Source of the DNA: Mycobacterium sp. AT1
Lineage (GTDB): Bacteria > Actinomycetota > Actinomycetes > Mycobacteriales > Mycobacteriaceae
Length of the DNA stretch: 64,000 nt
Reading direction: 5' to 3'
Assembly: GCF_002043095.1 (NCBI RefSeq)
Contig: NZ_MVOC01000050.1
Coordinates: 33,512 to 97,511 of the forward strand
Shown here: positions 8,304-16,967 of the stretch, in pieces
Layout of the letters: each line of letters opens with the position of its first letter
Numbering within the stretch: position 1 is the first letter of the stretch
Translations under genes and position numbers: made by a program
The notes under the pieces: generated by a model
What the model was told of the DNA's origin: nothing
Database searches by the model: none
Seen by the model: the letters and a program-made list of their open reading frames with translations, nothing else

Positions 8304-9845
8304 CTAGCTGCGTCCCTTCATCATGTAGCGCATCAAGGTCTCCTGCTTGGCATCCGCGCGGGCGACCTCACCGGTCAGCCGGCCCTCGTTGAGGGTGTAG
8401 ATGCGGTCGCACAGACCGATCAGTTCGGGTAGTTCGGAGGAGATCACGATGACCGCCTTGCCTTGGGCGGCAAGGGAGTTGATGATCGTGTAGATCTCGT
8501 ACTTGGCGCCGACGTCGATGCCGCGGGTCGGCTCGTCGAGGATCAGGACGTCGGGGTCGGCGTAGATCCACTTGCTCAGCACCACCTTCTGCTGATTGCC
8601 GCCGGACAGGTTGCCCGTCGTCGCCCGCACCGACGGGGCCTTGATCTGCATGTCCTTTCGGAACCGCTCGGCGACCACCGTCTCTTCGTGCTCGTTGATG
8701 ACCGACGCCCGGCTGACCTTGGCCAGGGATGCCAGGGTCACGCTGCGCGCGATGTCGTCCATCAGGTTGAGCCCGTAGTGCTTGCGGTCCTCGGTGGCGT
8801 AGGCGATCCGGTGGGCGATGGCCTCGGGCACCGTCCGCGTGCGAATTTCCTTGCCGTCCTTGAAGACCTTGCCGCCTGCCTTCTTGCCGTAACTGCGCCC
8901 GAAGACGCTCATCGCGAGCTCGGTGCGGCCCGCACCCATCAGGCCGGCCAGCCCGACGACCTCGCCGCGACGGACGTTGATGGACACCCCGTCGACGACC
9001 TTGCGCTGTTGGTCGAGCGGGTGGAAGACGGTCCAGTCCTCGATGGCGAAGGTGACGTCACCGATCGGGTGATCCGTCCGCTCCGGGAAGCGGTCGGTCA
9101 TGTCGCGACCGACCATCCCTCGGATGATGTGCTCCTCGGTGAGGTCCTCCTCGACGGCGAGGGTCTCGATGGTGTGCCCGTCCCGCAGGATCGTGATGTT
9201 GTCGGCGACGCGCATCACCTCGTTGAGCTTGTGCGAGATGATGATGCACGTCAGCCCCTGGTCGCGGAGCTCGACGATGAGGTCGAGCAGATGCCTGCTG
9301 TCCTCGTCGTTCAGAGCTGCGGTCGGCTCGTCGAGGATCAGCAGCTTGACCTTCTTGGACAAGGCCTTTGCGATCTCGACCAGCTGCTGCTTGCCAACGC
9401 CGATGTCGGCGATCCGGGTGCGTGGGCTCTCGGCGAGGCCTACGCGGGCGAGCAGCCGGGCGGCGTCGGTCATGGTCTCGTGCCAGCTGATCACGCCTGC
9501 GGAGGCGTGCTCGTTGCCGAGGAAGATGTTCTCCGCGATGGAGAGCACCGGCACCAGCGCAAGTTCCTGGTGGATGATGCCGATGCCCCGCCGCTCGCTG
9601 GACCGAATGTCCTTGAAGTCACCCGGCTTGCCGTCGAAGACGATTTCGCCGTCGTAGCTGCCGTGTGGGTAGATCCCGCTCAGAACCTTCATCAGCGTCG
9701 ACTTTCCGGCGCCGTTTTCACCGCAGATCGCGTGGATTTCGCCAGGGCGCACAGCGAGGGTGACCTCGCTGAGCGCCGTGACCCCGGCGAATCGTTTGGT
9801 GATACCCCGCATTTCGAGCAGCGGTGCGTTGTCTTCGATCGTCAC
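8304..9845 (-). CDS. Sugar ABC transporter ATP-binding protein, CUT2 family (XylG/MmsA-like)
   Basis: 513 residues with two ABC modules, as is usual for CUT2 transporters. Module 1 has Walker A 'GENGAGKSTLMKVL' near residue 45 and Walker B 'LLILDEPTAAL'. Module 2 keeps 'LSGGNQQKVVLSKWI' and 'LILDEPTRGIDVG' but has a degenerate Walker A ('GLMGAGRTELAMSVF'), a normal feature of the family. The GTG start at 9845 overlaps the stop of the binding-protein gene by GTGA. The larger frame running further upstream is a shadow of the binding-protein gene. It energises sugar import through the permease at 7065-8303. Confidence 0.93.
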   Translation of the reverse strand: MTIEDNAPLLEMRGITKRFAGVTALSEVTLAVRPGEIHAICGENGAGKSTLMKVLSGIYPHGSYDGEIVFDGKPGDFKDIRSSERRGIGIIHQELALVPVLSIAENIFLGNEHASAGVISWHETMTDAARLLARVGLAESPRTRIADIGVGKQQLVEIAKALSKKVKLLILDEPTAALNDEDSRHLLDLIVELRDQGLTCIIISHKLNEVMRVADNITILRDGHTIETLAVEEDLTEEHIIRGMVGRDMTDRFPERTDHPIGDVTFAIEDWTVFHPLDQQRKVVDGVSINVRRGEVVGLAGLMGAGRTELAMSVFGRSYGKKAGGKVFKDGKEIRTRTVPEAIAHRIAYATEDRKHYGLNLMDDIARSVTLASLAKVSRASVINEHEETVVAERFRKDMQIKAPSVRATTGNLSGGNQQKVVLSKWIYADPDVLILDEPTRGIDVGAKYEIYTIINSLAAQGKAVIVISSELPELIGLCDRIYTLNEGRLTGEVARADAKQETLMRYMMKGRS

Positions 9846-10951
9846 GCCAGCTGTCCGGCGGTGTAGTACCCGGAGTCGACCAGCACCTTCTGGTAGTTGG
9901 TCTCGTCGACGCTGACGGGCTGAAGCAGGAACGCCGGCACGACCTTCACACCGTTTTCGTAGGTGGTGGTGTCGTTGGTCTCGGGCGTGCCGCCGGTGAG
10001 CAGCGAATCTGCCATCTGCACAGCGGCTTTCGCCAGTTCGCGGGTGTCCTTGAAGACCGTCTGAGTCTGCTCGCCTGCGATGATCGACTTGACCGACGCC
10101 AGCTCGGCGTCCTGGCCGGTGACGATGGGCAGCAGGTTGGTCGGCGTGCCGTAGCCCGCGCTCTTCAGTGCCGAGATGATGCCAAGCGACATGCCGTCGT
10201 ACGGGGAGAGGACGGCGTCGACCCGGCCGCTGGTGTAGGCCTTGCTCAGCAGGTTGTCCATCCGCGACTGCGCGAGTCCGCCGTCCCAGCGCAGCGTGGC
10301 CACCTGGTCGAAGGAGGTCTGGCCGCTCTTGACGACGAGCTTTCCGCTGTCGATGTAGGGCTGCAGCACGCTCATCGCGCCCTTGAAGAAGAACGTCGCG
10401 TTGTTGTCGTCGGGGGATCCGGCGAACAGCTCGATGTTGAAGGGGCCCTTGCCGTCGGCGAGGCCCAACTTGTCGGTGATGTAGGTGGCCTGCAGGACGC
10501 CGACCTTGAAGTTGTCGAAGGTGGCGTAGTAGTTGACGTTCTCGGTGCCGCGGATCAGGCGGTCGTAGCTGACGACCGGAATCTTCGCGTCGGCGGCACG
10601 CTGCAGGGTGTCGGTCAGCGACGAGCTGTCGATGGGCGCGATCACCAGCACCTTGACGCCCTTGGTGATCATGTTCTCGATCTGCGAAACCTGGTTCTGG
10701 ACGACGTCGTCGCCGTACTGCAGGTCGGTGTCGTAGCCCAGCTTCTTGAACTGCTCGGCCATGTTGTTGCCGTCCGCGACCCACCGCTCGGACGACTTCG
10801 TGGGCATCGCGATGCCGACGGTGCCCGACCGTTCGCCGTTGCTTGCCGCCGGTTGATCCGTCGTCGTCGACCGACCACAACCCGAAAGCGTGGCCACGAC
10901 GGCCAATATGAAGGCCAGCGCCCCCAGTACCCGAACAATGCCCTTGCGCAT
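9842..10951 (-). CDS. Sugar-binding lipoprotein of CUT2 ABC transporter (ChvE/XylF-like)
   Basis: 369 residues. The ATG at 10951 has GGGAGGA about 8 bases upstream and starts a lipoprotein signal peptide (MRKG, hydrophobic core, lipobox L-S-G-C near residue 26). The mature part has 'GTVGIAMPTKSSERW', 'GVKVLVIAPIDSSSL' and a late 'YDGMSLGIISALKSAGYG' and 'VTGQDAELASVKSI', typical of the ChvE/MmsE/XylF branch of periplasmic binding protein type I. It captures sugar at the outer face of the membrane. It is the first gene of the leftward operon controlled from the shared LacI-operator region. Confidence 0.92.
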   Translation of the reverse strand: MRKGIVRVLGALAFILAVVATLSGCGRSTTTDQPAASNGERSGTVGIAMPTKSSERWVADGNNMAEQFKKLGYDTDLQYGDDVVQNQVSQIENMITKGVKVLVIAPIDSSSLTDTLQRAADAKIPVVSYDRLIRGTENVNYYATFDNFKVGVLQATYITDKLGLADGKGPFNIELFAGSPDDNNATFFFKGAMSVLQPYIDSGKLVVKSGQTSFDQVATLRWDGGLAQSRMDNLLSKAYTSGRVDAVLSPYDGMSLGIISALKSAGYGTPTNLLPIVTGQDAELASVKSIIAGEQTQTVFKDTRELAKAAVQMADSLLTGGTPETNDTTTYENGVKVVPAFLLQPVSVDETNYQKVLVDSGYYTAGQLA

Positions 10952-11011
10952 GAAAATCCTCCCGACTGATGTGGGTTCGCACCGCGGTCTCACAGGCCGG
11001 GGCGGGCGCCC

Positions 11012-11027
11012 ATGTGAGCGCTAACAT
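11012..11027. promoter_or_regulatory. LacI-family operator O1
   Basis: The 16-base site reads ATGTGAGCGCTAACAT, centred on the CG typical of LacI/GalR operators. It covers the predicted start of leftward transcription, so binding should block the binding-protein/ATPase/permease operon. It matches two further copies at 11079 and 11113. Confidence 0.8.
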
Positions 11028-11031
11028 ATCG

Positions 11032-11061
11032 ATCTTGTGATGCGGCTCACGCCTTTGTCAA
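11032..11061 (-). promoter_or_regulatory. Leftward promoter of the sugar ABC operon
   Basis: On the minus strand TTGACA (11056-11061) is followed after 18 bases by CAAGAT (11032-11037). A start near 11025 would give a leader of about 74 bases before the ATG at 10951. Operator O1 lies just downstream. The -35 is perfect; the -10 is weak. Confidence 0.5.
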
Positions 11062-11078
11062 GCCCGTCGAACCCTCGG

Positions 11079-11094
11079 ATGTGAGCGCTAACAA
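11079..11094. promoter_or_regulatory. LacI-family operator O2
   Basis: Reads ATGTGAGCGCTAACAA, differing from O1 only in its last base. It lies between the two divergent promoters, 67 bp centre to centre from O1 and 34 bp from O3. This placement would suit cooperative binding or looping. Confidence 0.75.
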
Positions 11095-11098
11095 GTTG

Positions 11099-11128
11099 TT
11101 GACAGGTTTTGAATGTGAGCGTTAACAT
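11099..11128 (+). promoter_or_regulatory. Rightward promoter of the arabinose operon, overlapped by operator O3
   Basis: TTGACA at 11099-11104 and TAACAT at 11123-11128 are 18 bases apart. The -10 forms the right half of operator O3, so repressor and RNA polymerase would compete directly. A start near 11135 gives a leader of about 100 bases before the GTG at 11236. Confidence 0.65.
11113..11128. promoter_or_regulatory. LacI-family operator O3
   Basis: Reads ATGTGAGCGTTAACAT, the third copy of the same site with one change in the centre. It coincides with the -10 of the rightward promoter. The obvious ligand is the LacI-family protein encoded at 15939-16967 inside the operon. Confidence 0.78.
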
Positions 11129-11235
11129 CCTGACGGTGTAACGCCGGTCACACCACCTACCGCAGTCTCGCGGCTCTTGGACACACGCCGGCCACGCGCC
11201 GAGCTCGGCAATCCGAAAACACCAAAGGAGTTGTT

Positions 11236-12222
11236 GTGAAGAGAGTCCTCACCGCGATGCTTGGCATCGCGACGGCCGGCGTTCTCGCAGCGTGCGGCAG
11301 CGGACCGGCGCCATCCAGTGGCTCCGGCGAAGGCGGCGGGGGAGGCCAGATCACCATGGGCTTCTCTCAGGTCGGCGCGGAAAGCGGATGGCGCACGGCG
11401 AACACCACGTCCATCCAGGACGCCGCCAAGGCCGCCGACGTCAACCTGAAGTTCTCCGACGCCAACGGCGAGCAGGAAAACCAGATCTCGGCGATCCGGT
11501 CGTTCGTCCAGCAGCGCGTCAGCGTCATCGCCTTCAGCCCGGTGGTGCGCACCGGCTGGGACGCCGTCCTCCTGGAAGCCAAGAACGCCGGCATCCCCGT
11601 CATCCTGACCGACCGTGCGGTCGACACTCAGGAGAAGGACGTCTACAAGACCTTCCTCGGCGCCGACTTCGTCCAAGAGGGCAAGTGGGCAGGGGAGTGG
11701 ACCGTCAAGGAGTACGCGTCGGCACCCGGCCCCGTGAACATCGTCCAGCTCGAGGGGACGACCGGTTCGGACCCCGCCTTGGAACGCAGCACCGGCTTCG
11801 CCGACGCCATCAAGGCCAACCCCAACCTCAAGGTGATCGCCTCGCAGACCGGTGACTTCACCCGCTCCGGCGGCAAGCAGGTCATGGAGGCCTTCCTCAA
11901 GGCCAACCCGAAGATCGACATGGTGTTCGCGCAGAACGACGACATGGCCCTCGGCGCCGTCGAAGCCATCGAGGCCGCCGGCATGAAGCCGGGCCAGGAC
12001 ATCAAGATCGTCGCCATCGACGCCACGCACGACGGCATGCAGGCACTGGCCGACGGCAAGATGAACTTCATCGTCGAGTGCAACCCGCTGCTCGGGCCGC
12101 AACTGATGGACATCGCCAAGAAGGTCGTGGCCGGTGAGGCGGTGCCCGCCCGCATCGTGACCCCGGACCAGACGTTCGACCAGCAGCAGGCAAAGGCCGC
12201 CTTGCCCGACCGCAAGTACTAG
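11236..12222 (+). CDS. ytfQ: Furanose-type sugar-binding lipoprotein (YtfQ-like)
   Basis: 328 residues. The GTG at 11236 has AAAGGAG 5 bases upstream. A lipoprotein signal with lipobox L-A-A-C ends near residue 20, followed by a Gly/Ser-rich linker. The mature protein has 'MGFSQVGAESGWRTANT', 'ILTDRAVDTQEKDVY' and 'GSDPALERSTGF', the pattern of the YtfQ branch, whose E. coli member binds galactofuranose. Here the downstream araBDA genes argue for L-arabinose, possibly its furanose form. It heads the operon and is followed by a strong hairpin before the ATPase gene. Confidence 0.92.
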   Translation: MKRVLTAMLGIATAGVLAACGSGPAPSSGSGEGGGGGQITMGFSQVGAESGWRTANTTSIQDAAKAADVNLKFSDANGEQENQISAIRSFVQQRVSVIAFSPVVRTGWDAVLLEAKNAGIPVILTDRAVDTQEKDVYKTFLGADFVQEGKWAGEWTVKEYASAPGPVNIVQLEGTTGSDPALERSTGFADAIKANPNLKVIASQTGDFTRSGGKQVMEAFLKANPKIDMVFAQNDDMALGAVEAIEAAGMKPGQDIKIVAIDATHDGMQALADGKMNFIVECNPLLGPQLMDIAKKVVAGEAVPARIVTPDQTFDQQQAKAALPDRKY

Positions 12223-12242
12223 CCCGCACCACCGAAGAGACC

Positions 12243-12294
12243 GTCGACGCCGCTCGGATGCAGGACCCCCGCCAACGCTCCGAGCGGCGTCGGC
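12243..12294 (+). promoter_or_regulatory. Intercistronic hairpin between binding-protein and ATPase genes
   Basis: Left arm GACGCCGCTCGGA (12246-12258) pairs perfectly with TCCGAGCGGCGTC (12279-12291) across a 20-base loop, and pairing extends about three more base pairs (one G-U) outward. No U-run follows. Such hairpins after a binding-protein gene commonly protect its mRNA or attenuate readthrough so that binding protein outnumbers ATPase and permeases. Confidence 0.7.
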
Positions 12295-12315
12295 TACCAC
12301 CGGTAAGGATTCCCG

Positions 12316-13848
12316 ATGACCACACCCCAGCCCGGGCCTACCACCGCCCCGGTGGTCCGCATGCAGGGCGTCACCATCGACTTCCCGGGTGTCAAGGCAC
12401 TCGACGCCGTCGACTTCCGCCTGCTTCCCGGCGAGATCCACGCGCTGATGGGAGAGAACGGCGCAGGTAAGTCGACGCTGATCAAGGTACTGACCGGCGT
12501 CTACGACCCCGACGCGGGAAGCATCACCGTCTCTGGTGTCGAACAACGGTTCTCCGGCCCAAGGCAGGCGCAGGACGCCGGCATCAGCACCGTGTACCAA
12601 GAGGTCAACCTCTGCACCAATCTCACTGTCGCAGAGAACATTCTGCTCGGACGCGAGCCCCGTCGTCTCGGTCGCATCGACTACCGCGCGATGAGGCGCC
12701 GCGCCGCGGAACTCCTCGGCCAACTCGACCTGACCATCGACCCGGGCTCCACCCTCGGCGCGCATCCCATCGCCATCCAGCAGCTCGTCGCCATCGCGCG
12801 GGCGACCGCAATCTCCGCTCGAGTGCTCATCCTCGACGAACCGACCTCGAGCCTCGACGCCGACGAGGTCGCCGAACTGTTCCGCGTGATGCGCAGGCTG
12901 CGCGACGGTGGCACCGCGATTCTGTTCGTCTCGCACTTCCTCGACCAGGTGTACGCGATCTCCGATCGAATGACGGTGTTGCGCAACGGCCGTCTGGTCG
13001 GCGAGTACCCGACGGCCGAACTGGACAGGGTTCAACTCGTCGCGGCGATGCTCGGACACGAGCTCGACGTGTTGGAGGAGATCGGCGATGCCGCATCGGC
13101 CACGACTCCGTCCACCGGTGAGCCGGTGTTGAGCGCACGCGGACTCGGCCGCAAGCCCAAGCTGCAGCCCGTCGACCTCGACGTGCACCGTGGTGAAGTG
13201 GTTGGCCTGGCCGGTCTGCTCGGCTCCGGGCGAACGGAGTTGGCGCGCTTGCTCTTCGGCGCCGACCGCGCCAGCAGTGGAAGTGTCTCGGTCAACGGAT
13301 CCTCGGACGCGATGCGCACGCCGCGCGCCGCCATCGCCAAGGGACTGGCCTTCTCGTCGGAGGATCGCAAGGGCGAGGGCATCATCGGCGACCTCAGCGT
13401 GCGCGAAAACCTGGTGCTGGCACTGCAAGCGCGCCGCGGCTTCGCCCGACCGCTGTCGAAGAAGGTCAAGGACGACCTCGTCGACCGCTACATGGAGGCG
13501 CTCGACATCCGGCCGCGCAACCCGGGCACACCCGTCAAGAACCTCAGCGGCGGAAACCAGCAGAAGGTGCTGCTCGCGCGATGGCTCATCACCGAACCGC
13601 AACTGTTCATCCTCGACGAACCCACCCGCGGCATCGACGTCGGCGCCAAGGCCCAGATCCAGAAACTCGTCACCGACCTCGCCAAGGACGGCATGGGCGT
13701 GGTCTTCATCTCCGCCGAACTCGACGAAGTCGCCAGAATCAGCGACCGGATCGCCGTCCTCCGCGACGGCAAGTGCGTCGCGCAGGTCGGCTCGGACCGC
13801 TCCGTCCGCGAACTGACCGCACTCATCGCGGCGGGAGGAGAGCAATGA
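12316..13848 (+). CDS. ytfR: Sugar ABC transporter ATP-binding protein (YtfR-like)
   Basis: 510 residues with tandem ABC modules. Module 1 carries 'GENGAGKSTLIKVLTGVY' (about residues 50-67) and 'VLILDEPTSSLD'. Module 2 has a relaxed Walker A ('GLLGSGRTELARLLFG'), 'LSGGNQQKVLLARWL' and 'FILDEPTRGIDVG'. This is the standard CUT2 layout. The ATG at 12316 follows the intercistronic hairpin. Its stop overlaps the start of the permease gene (ATGA), showing translational coupling. It powers the transporter formed by the flanking YtfQ-, YtfT- and YjfF-like proteins. Confidence 0.92.
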   Translation: MTTPQPGPTTAPVVRMQGVTIDFPGVKALDAVDFRLLPGEIHALMGENGAGKSTLIKVLTGVYDPDAGSITVSGVEQRFSGPRQAQDAGISTVYQEVNLCTNLTVAENILLGREPRRLGRIDYRAMRRRAAELLGQLDLTIDPGSTLGAHPIAIQQLVAIARATAISARVLILDEPTSSLDADEVAELFRVMRRLRDGGTAILFVSHFLDQVYAISDRMTVLRNGRLVGEYPTAELDRVQLVAAMLGHELDVLEEIGDAASATTPSTGEPVLSARGLGRKPKLQPVDLDVHRGEVVGLAGLLGSGRTELARLLFGADRASSGSVSVNGSSDAMRTPRAAIAKGLAFSSEDRKGEGIIGDLSVRENLVLALQARRGFARPLSKKVKDDLVDRYMEALDIRPRNPGTPVKNLSGGNQQKVLLARWLITEPQLFILDEPTRGIDVGAKAQIQKLVTDLAKDGMGVVFISAELDEVARISDRIAVLRDGKCVAQVGSDRSVRELTALIAAGGEQ

Positions 13849-14933
13849 TGAAGAAGCTGAGCGCATCGCCGCTCATCTGGCCGGTTCTGGCGCTCGTCGC
13901 GCTGCTGATCGTCAACGTCATCGTGACACCGACCTTCCTCAGCATCCGGGTTCAGGACGGACACCTGTTCGGCAGCACCGTCGACATCCTCCGCAACGGT
14001 GCGCCCACCATGCTGGTCGCGCTCGGCATGACTCTGGTCATCGCCTCGCGCGGAATCGACCTGTCGGTCGGCGCCGTGGTCGCCGTCAGCGGGGCGCTCG
14101 CCTGCGCGCACATCGCCGCCTCCGACGATCCGGCAGGCGCTGGCACGGTGATCACCGCGATGGGGATCGCCCTCGGCGTCGCCGTCGGCCTCGGTCTGTG
14201 GAACGGCTTGTTGGTCTCGGTGTTCGGCGTCCAACCCATCATCGCCACGCTGGTCCTGATGACGGCGGGTCGCGGCATCGCGCTGCTGATCACCGACGGC
14301 CAGATCGTGACGATCACCAGCGCCCCGTTCAAGATCCTCGGCTCCGGATTCGTCTTCGGCTTGCCGGTGGCGATCCTGGTGAGCCTGTCGGTGTTCGCGC
14401 TGGTGGGACTGCTGACGCGACGCACCGCGCTGGGCATGCTGCTCGAGTCCGTCGGCATCAACCCCGAAGCCAGCCGACTCGCCGGTGTCCGATACCGCAC
14501 CATCGTGTTCGCCGTCTACGTGTTCTGTGCGCTCTGCGCCGGAATCGCCGGCCTCATGATCGCCTCCAACATCTCGGCGGCCGACGCCAACAACGCCGGT
14601 CTCTGGATCGAGATGGACGCGATCCTCGCGGTGGTGATCGGCGGAACCTCGCTGCTGGGTGGACGTTTCAGCCTCACCGGCACCATCCTCGGCGCGCTCA
14701 TCATCCAAACGCTGACCACCACCGTGTACACCGCAGGCATCACCCCGGAGACCACGCTGGTGTTCAAGGCGCTAGTGGTCATCGCGGTGTGCCTCCTGCA
14801 AGCGCCCAAGTTCCGGGCCCTGCTCTCGCGACGGCGCAAGAGGCCCGCCCCACCAACGGGCCACGCCGCGACCGAAGAGATCAGCGGACAGCAGGCATCG
14901 GTTCCGTCACCGCCGACGATGGCAGCCAAGTGA
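13845..14933 (+). CDS. ytfT: Sugar ABC transporter permease (YtfT-like)
   Basis: 362 residues, starting at the ATG at 13845 that overlaps the ytfR stop; GGGAGGAG lies upstream. About eight to ten hydrophobic segments. The CUT2 signature 'ASRGIDLSVGAVVAVSGAL' is near residue 70, and 'GINPEASRLAGVRYR' and 'GGTSLLGGRFSLTG' follow. A cytoplasmic tail of about 35 residues rich in Arg, Pro and Ala ends the protein. It pairs with the second permease (YjfF-like) seven bases downstream, giving a heterodimeric channel as in the E. coli galactofuranose transporter. Confidence 0.9.
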   Translation: MMKKLSASPLIWPVLALVALLIVNVIVTPTFLSIRVQDGHLFGSTVDILRNGAPTMLVALGMTLVIASRGIDLSVGAVVAVSGALACAHIAASDDPAGAGTVITAMGIALGVAVGLGLWNGLLVSVFGVQPIIATLVLMTAGRGIALLITDGQIVTITSAPFKILGSGFVFGLPVAILVSLSVFALVGLLTRRTALGMLLESVGINPEASRLAGVRYRTIVFAVYVFCALCAGIAGLMIASNISAADANNAGLWIEMDAILAVVIGGTSLLGGRFSLTGTILGALIIQTLTTTVYTAGITPETTLVFKALVVIAVCLLQAPKFRALLSRRRKRPAPPTGHAATEEISGQQASVPSPPTMAAK

Positions 14934-14940
14934 GGAAGTC

Positions 14941-15942
14941 ATGAGCGTTCAGACCGTCGGTCGCCCACGGGTCGACACCGCAGAGGTCATGCGTCGGATC
15001 ACGGGGCGCTACCTCTCGCCCATCGCGTCGCTGGTGCTGTTCATCGTCATGTTCACCGCAGTCGTGGCACGCTACGACTTCGCCAGCCCCACCCAGGTCT
15101 TCCTGAACCTGTTGGTGGACAACGCCTATCTGATCGTGCTCGCGGTCGGCATGACCTTCGTCATCCTCACCGGCGGCATCGACCTGTCCGTCGGGTCGGT
15201 CGTCGCGCTGTCGACGGTGATCCTCGCCACCGCCCTCAAGGCCGGGTGGCCGATGCCGCTGGCCGTCGGCGCGGTACTGGTGGTGGGTCCTCTGCTCGGA
15301 CTGATGATGGGTTTGGTCATCGAGTACTTCGACGTCCAACCGTTCATCGCCACCCTCGCCGGGATGTTCCTGGCCCGCGGGCTCTGCTACGTCATCAGCG
15401 TCGACACCCTTCCGATCAAGGACCAGACCCTGCGCCAGTTCGGCCTGAACTACGTCTACCTCTACGAGGACAAGTTCATCCGATGGACCGTCGTTGCGGC
15501 GCTCGTCGTCGTCGTGATCGCGGTGTACGTGCTGCATCAGACTCGGTTCGGCCGCACGGTGTACGCCGTTGGCGGCAATCGGCAGTCCGCCCAACTCATG
15601 GGACTCAACGCATCACGGGCCCGGGTGTCGGTCTACGCGATCAGCGGACTGTGCGCCGCCTTCGCCGGGCTGCTGCTCGGCGTCCAGAAGCTGTCGGGCT
15701 ACAGCCTCAACGGCATCGGACTCGAGCTCGACGCGATCGCCGCCGCGGTGATCGGCGGCGTGCTGCTGTCCGGCGGCGTGGGCTTCGTCCTCGGCTCGCT
15801 GATCGGCGTGCTGGTGCTCGGTACGATCCAGACCTTCGTCACGGCGGCGAACCTCGACTCGTACTGGACCAGGATCATGACGGGCGTGCTCCTGCTGATG
15901 TTCGTCCTGGTTCAGCGACTACTGGTGAGGAAGTCCGGATGA
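14941..15942 (+). CDS. yjfF: Sugar ABC transporter permease (YjfF-like)
   Basis: 333 residues with multiple membrane segments after about 20 polar residues. It contains 'LTGGIDLSVGSVVALSTVILA', 'IEYFDVQPFIATLAGMFLARG' and 'AVGGNRQSAQLMGL', typical of the YjfF partner permease. The ATG at 14941 has TGAGGAAG just before it. The stop overlaps the ATG of the LacI-type regulator. Presence of a second permease distinguishes this transporter from the single-permease one encoded leftward. Confidence 0.9.
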   Translation: MSVQTVGRPRVDTAEVMRRITGRYLSPIASLVLFIVMFTAVVARYDFASPTQVFLNLLVDNAYLIVLAVGMTFVILTGGIDLSVGSVVALSTVILATALKAGWPMPLAVGAVLVVGPLLGLMMGLVIEYFDVQPFIATLAGMFLARGLCYVISVDTLPIKDQTLRQFGLNYVYLYEDKFIRWTVVAALVVVVIAVYVLHQTRFGRTVYAVGGNRQSAQLMGLNASRARVSVYAISGLCAAFAGLLLGVQKLSGYSLNGIGLELDAIAAAVIGGVLLSGGVGFVLGSLIGVLVLGTIQTFVTAANLDSYWTRIMTGVLLLMFVLVQRLLVRKSG

Positions 15943-16967
15943 GCAGTCAGCACTTGCAGCCCGCCGCGCCGAAACCGGTGATGGCCGACGTGGCGCGGCT
16001 GGCCGGTGTCAGCCATCAGACCGTCTCTCGAGTGATCAACGGCTCGGCGAGCATTCGGCCGACCACCAAGGCCCGCGTCCAGCAGGCCATCGAAGAGCTC
16101 GGCTACCGACCGAACACCGCGGCGCGCGCGCTGGTGACCCGCCGGTCCGGGATCATCGGCATCGTCGGTACGAACAGCGCGCTCTACGGTCCGTCGAGCA
16201 TCCAGCGATCCGTCCAGGAGGCCGCGCGCGCCGCCGGCTACTTCTCCAGCCTCGTACCGCTGGCCGAGGTGACCGTCGAGGAGCTCGCCGGAGCGCTCGA
16301 TTACCTTGCCCGCCAGGCGGTCGAGGCAATCGTGATGATCGCCGCGCAGGAGGAGGCGCTGGCGGTCGTGCACTCCGCCGACCCGGGTCTTCCGCTGATC
16401 GTGGTCGAGGGTGACCTCTCCGGGCGAGGCCTCAGCGTAGGTGTCGACCAGATCGACGGCGCCCGCCAGGCCACCCAACACCTGATCGACCTTGGCCACC
16501 GCGAGATCGACCACGTCCTCGGCCCGCTGAGCTACACCGAGGCCAAGGGCCGCCGTGCGGGCTACGAGGAGGCCATGCGCGGTGCCGGGCTCCAGGTTCG
16601 AGAGCCGTGGGAGGGGGATTGGACACCCGCACGCGGCTACGAGATCGGACGCGAAATGGCGCGGCGCGGTGAGACCTCCGCGGTCTTCGTCGCCAACGAC
16701 CAGATGGCCATCGGGGTGCTGCACGCATTCGCCGAGGCGGGTCTCGTGGTGCCACGGGACGTCAGCGTCGTCGGGTTCGACGACATCCCGGAAGCCGGGT
16801 ATCTCAATCCGTCGCTGACCACGGTGCGCCAGGACTTCCAGGCGATCGGTCGCAGAGCCATCGACCTGGTCACCGCCACCCTGGACGGGTCGACCACCAA
16901 CGTCCCACTGCTCCCCCCCGAATTGATCGTCCGTGACAGCACGGCAACGTACGAGGAGAACCGATGA
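15939..16967 (+). CDS. LacI-family transcriptional regulator of the arabinose block
   Basis: 342 residues. The N-terminal helix-turn-helix 'MADVARLAGVSHQTVSRVIN' lies at about residues 16-35, followed by the hinge helix 'YRPNTAARALVTRR' that inserts into the central CG of operators. The rest is a periplasmic-binding-protein-like sensor with 'VGTNSALYGPSSIQRSVQEA' and 'VGFDDIPEAGYLNPSLTTV'. It starts at ATG 15939 overlapping the yjfF stop and ends overlapping the araB ATG, so it is made with the operon it should control. The three operators at 11012-11128 are its likely targets, with L-arabinose or a derivative as inducer. Confidence 0.9.
   Translation: MSSQHLQPAAPKPVMADVARLAGVSHQTVSRVINGSASIRPTTKARVQQAIEELGYRPNTAARALVTRRSGIIGIVGTNSALYGPSSIQRSVQEAARAAGYFSSLVPLAEVTVEELAGALDYLARQAVEAIVMIAAQEEALAVVHSADPGLPLIVVEGDLSGRGLSVGVDQIDGARQATQHLIDLGHREIDHVLGPLSYTEAKGRRAGYEEAMRGAGLQVREPWEGDWTPARGYEIGREMARRGETSAVFVANDQMAIGVLHAFAEAGLVVPRDVSVVGFDDIPEAGYLNPSLTTVRQDFQAIGRRAIDLVTATLDGSTTNVPLLPPELIVRDSTATYEENR

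Noticed and set aside
8463..9866. 467-codon plus-strand frame opposite the sugar ATPase gene
   Set aside because: Translation is Val/Asp/Leu-rich noise and the opposite strand is a clear CUT2 ATPase.
11122..13866. 914-codon minus-strand frame opposite the YtfQ/YtfR-like genes
   Set aside because: A shadow frame; both plus-strand genes have ribosome sites and complete motifs.
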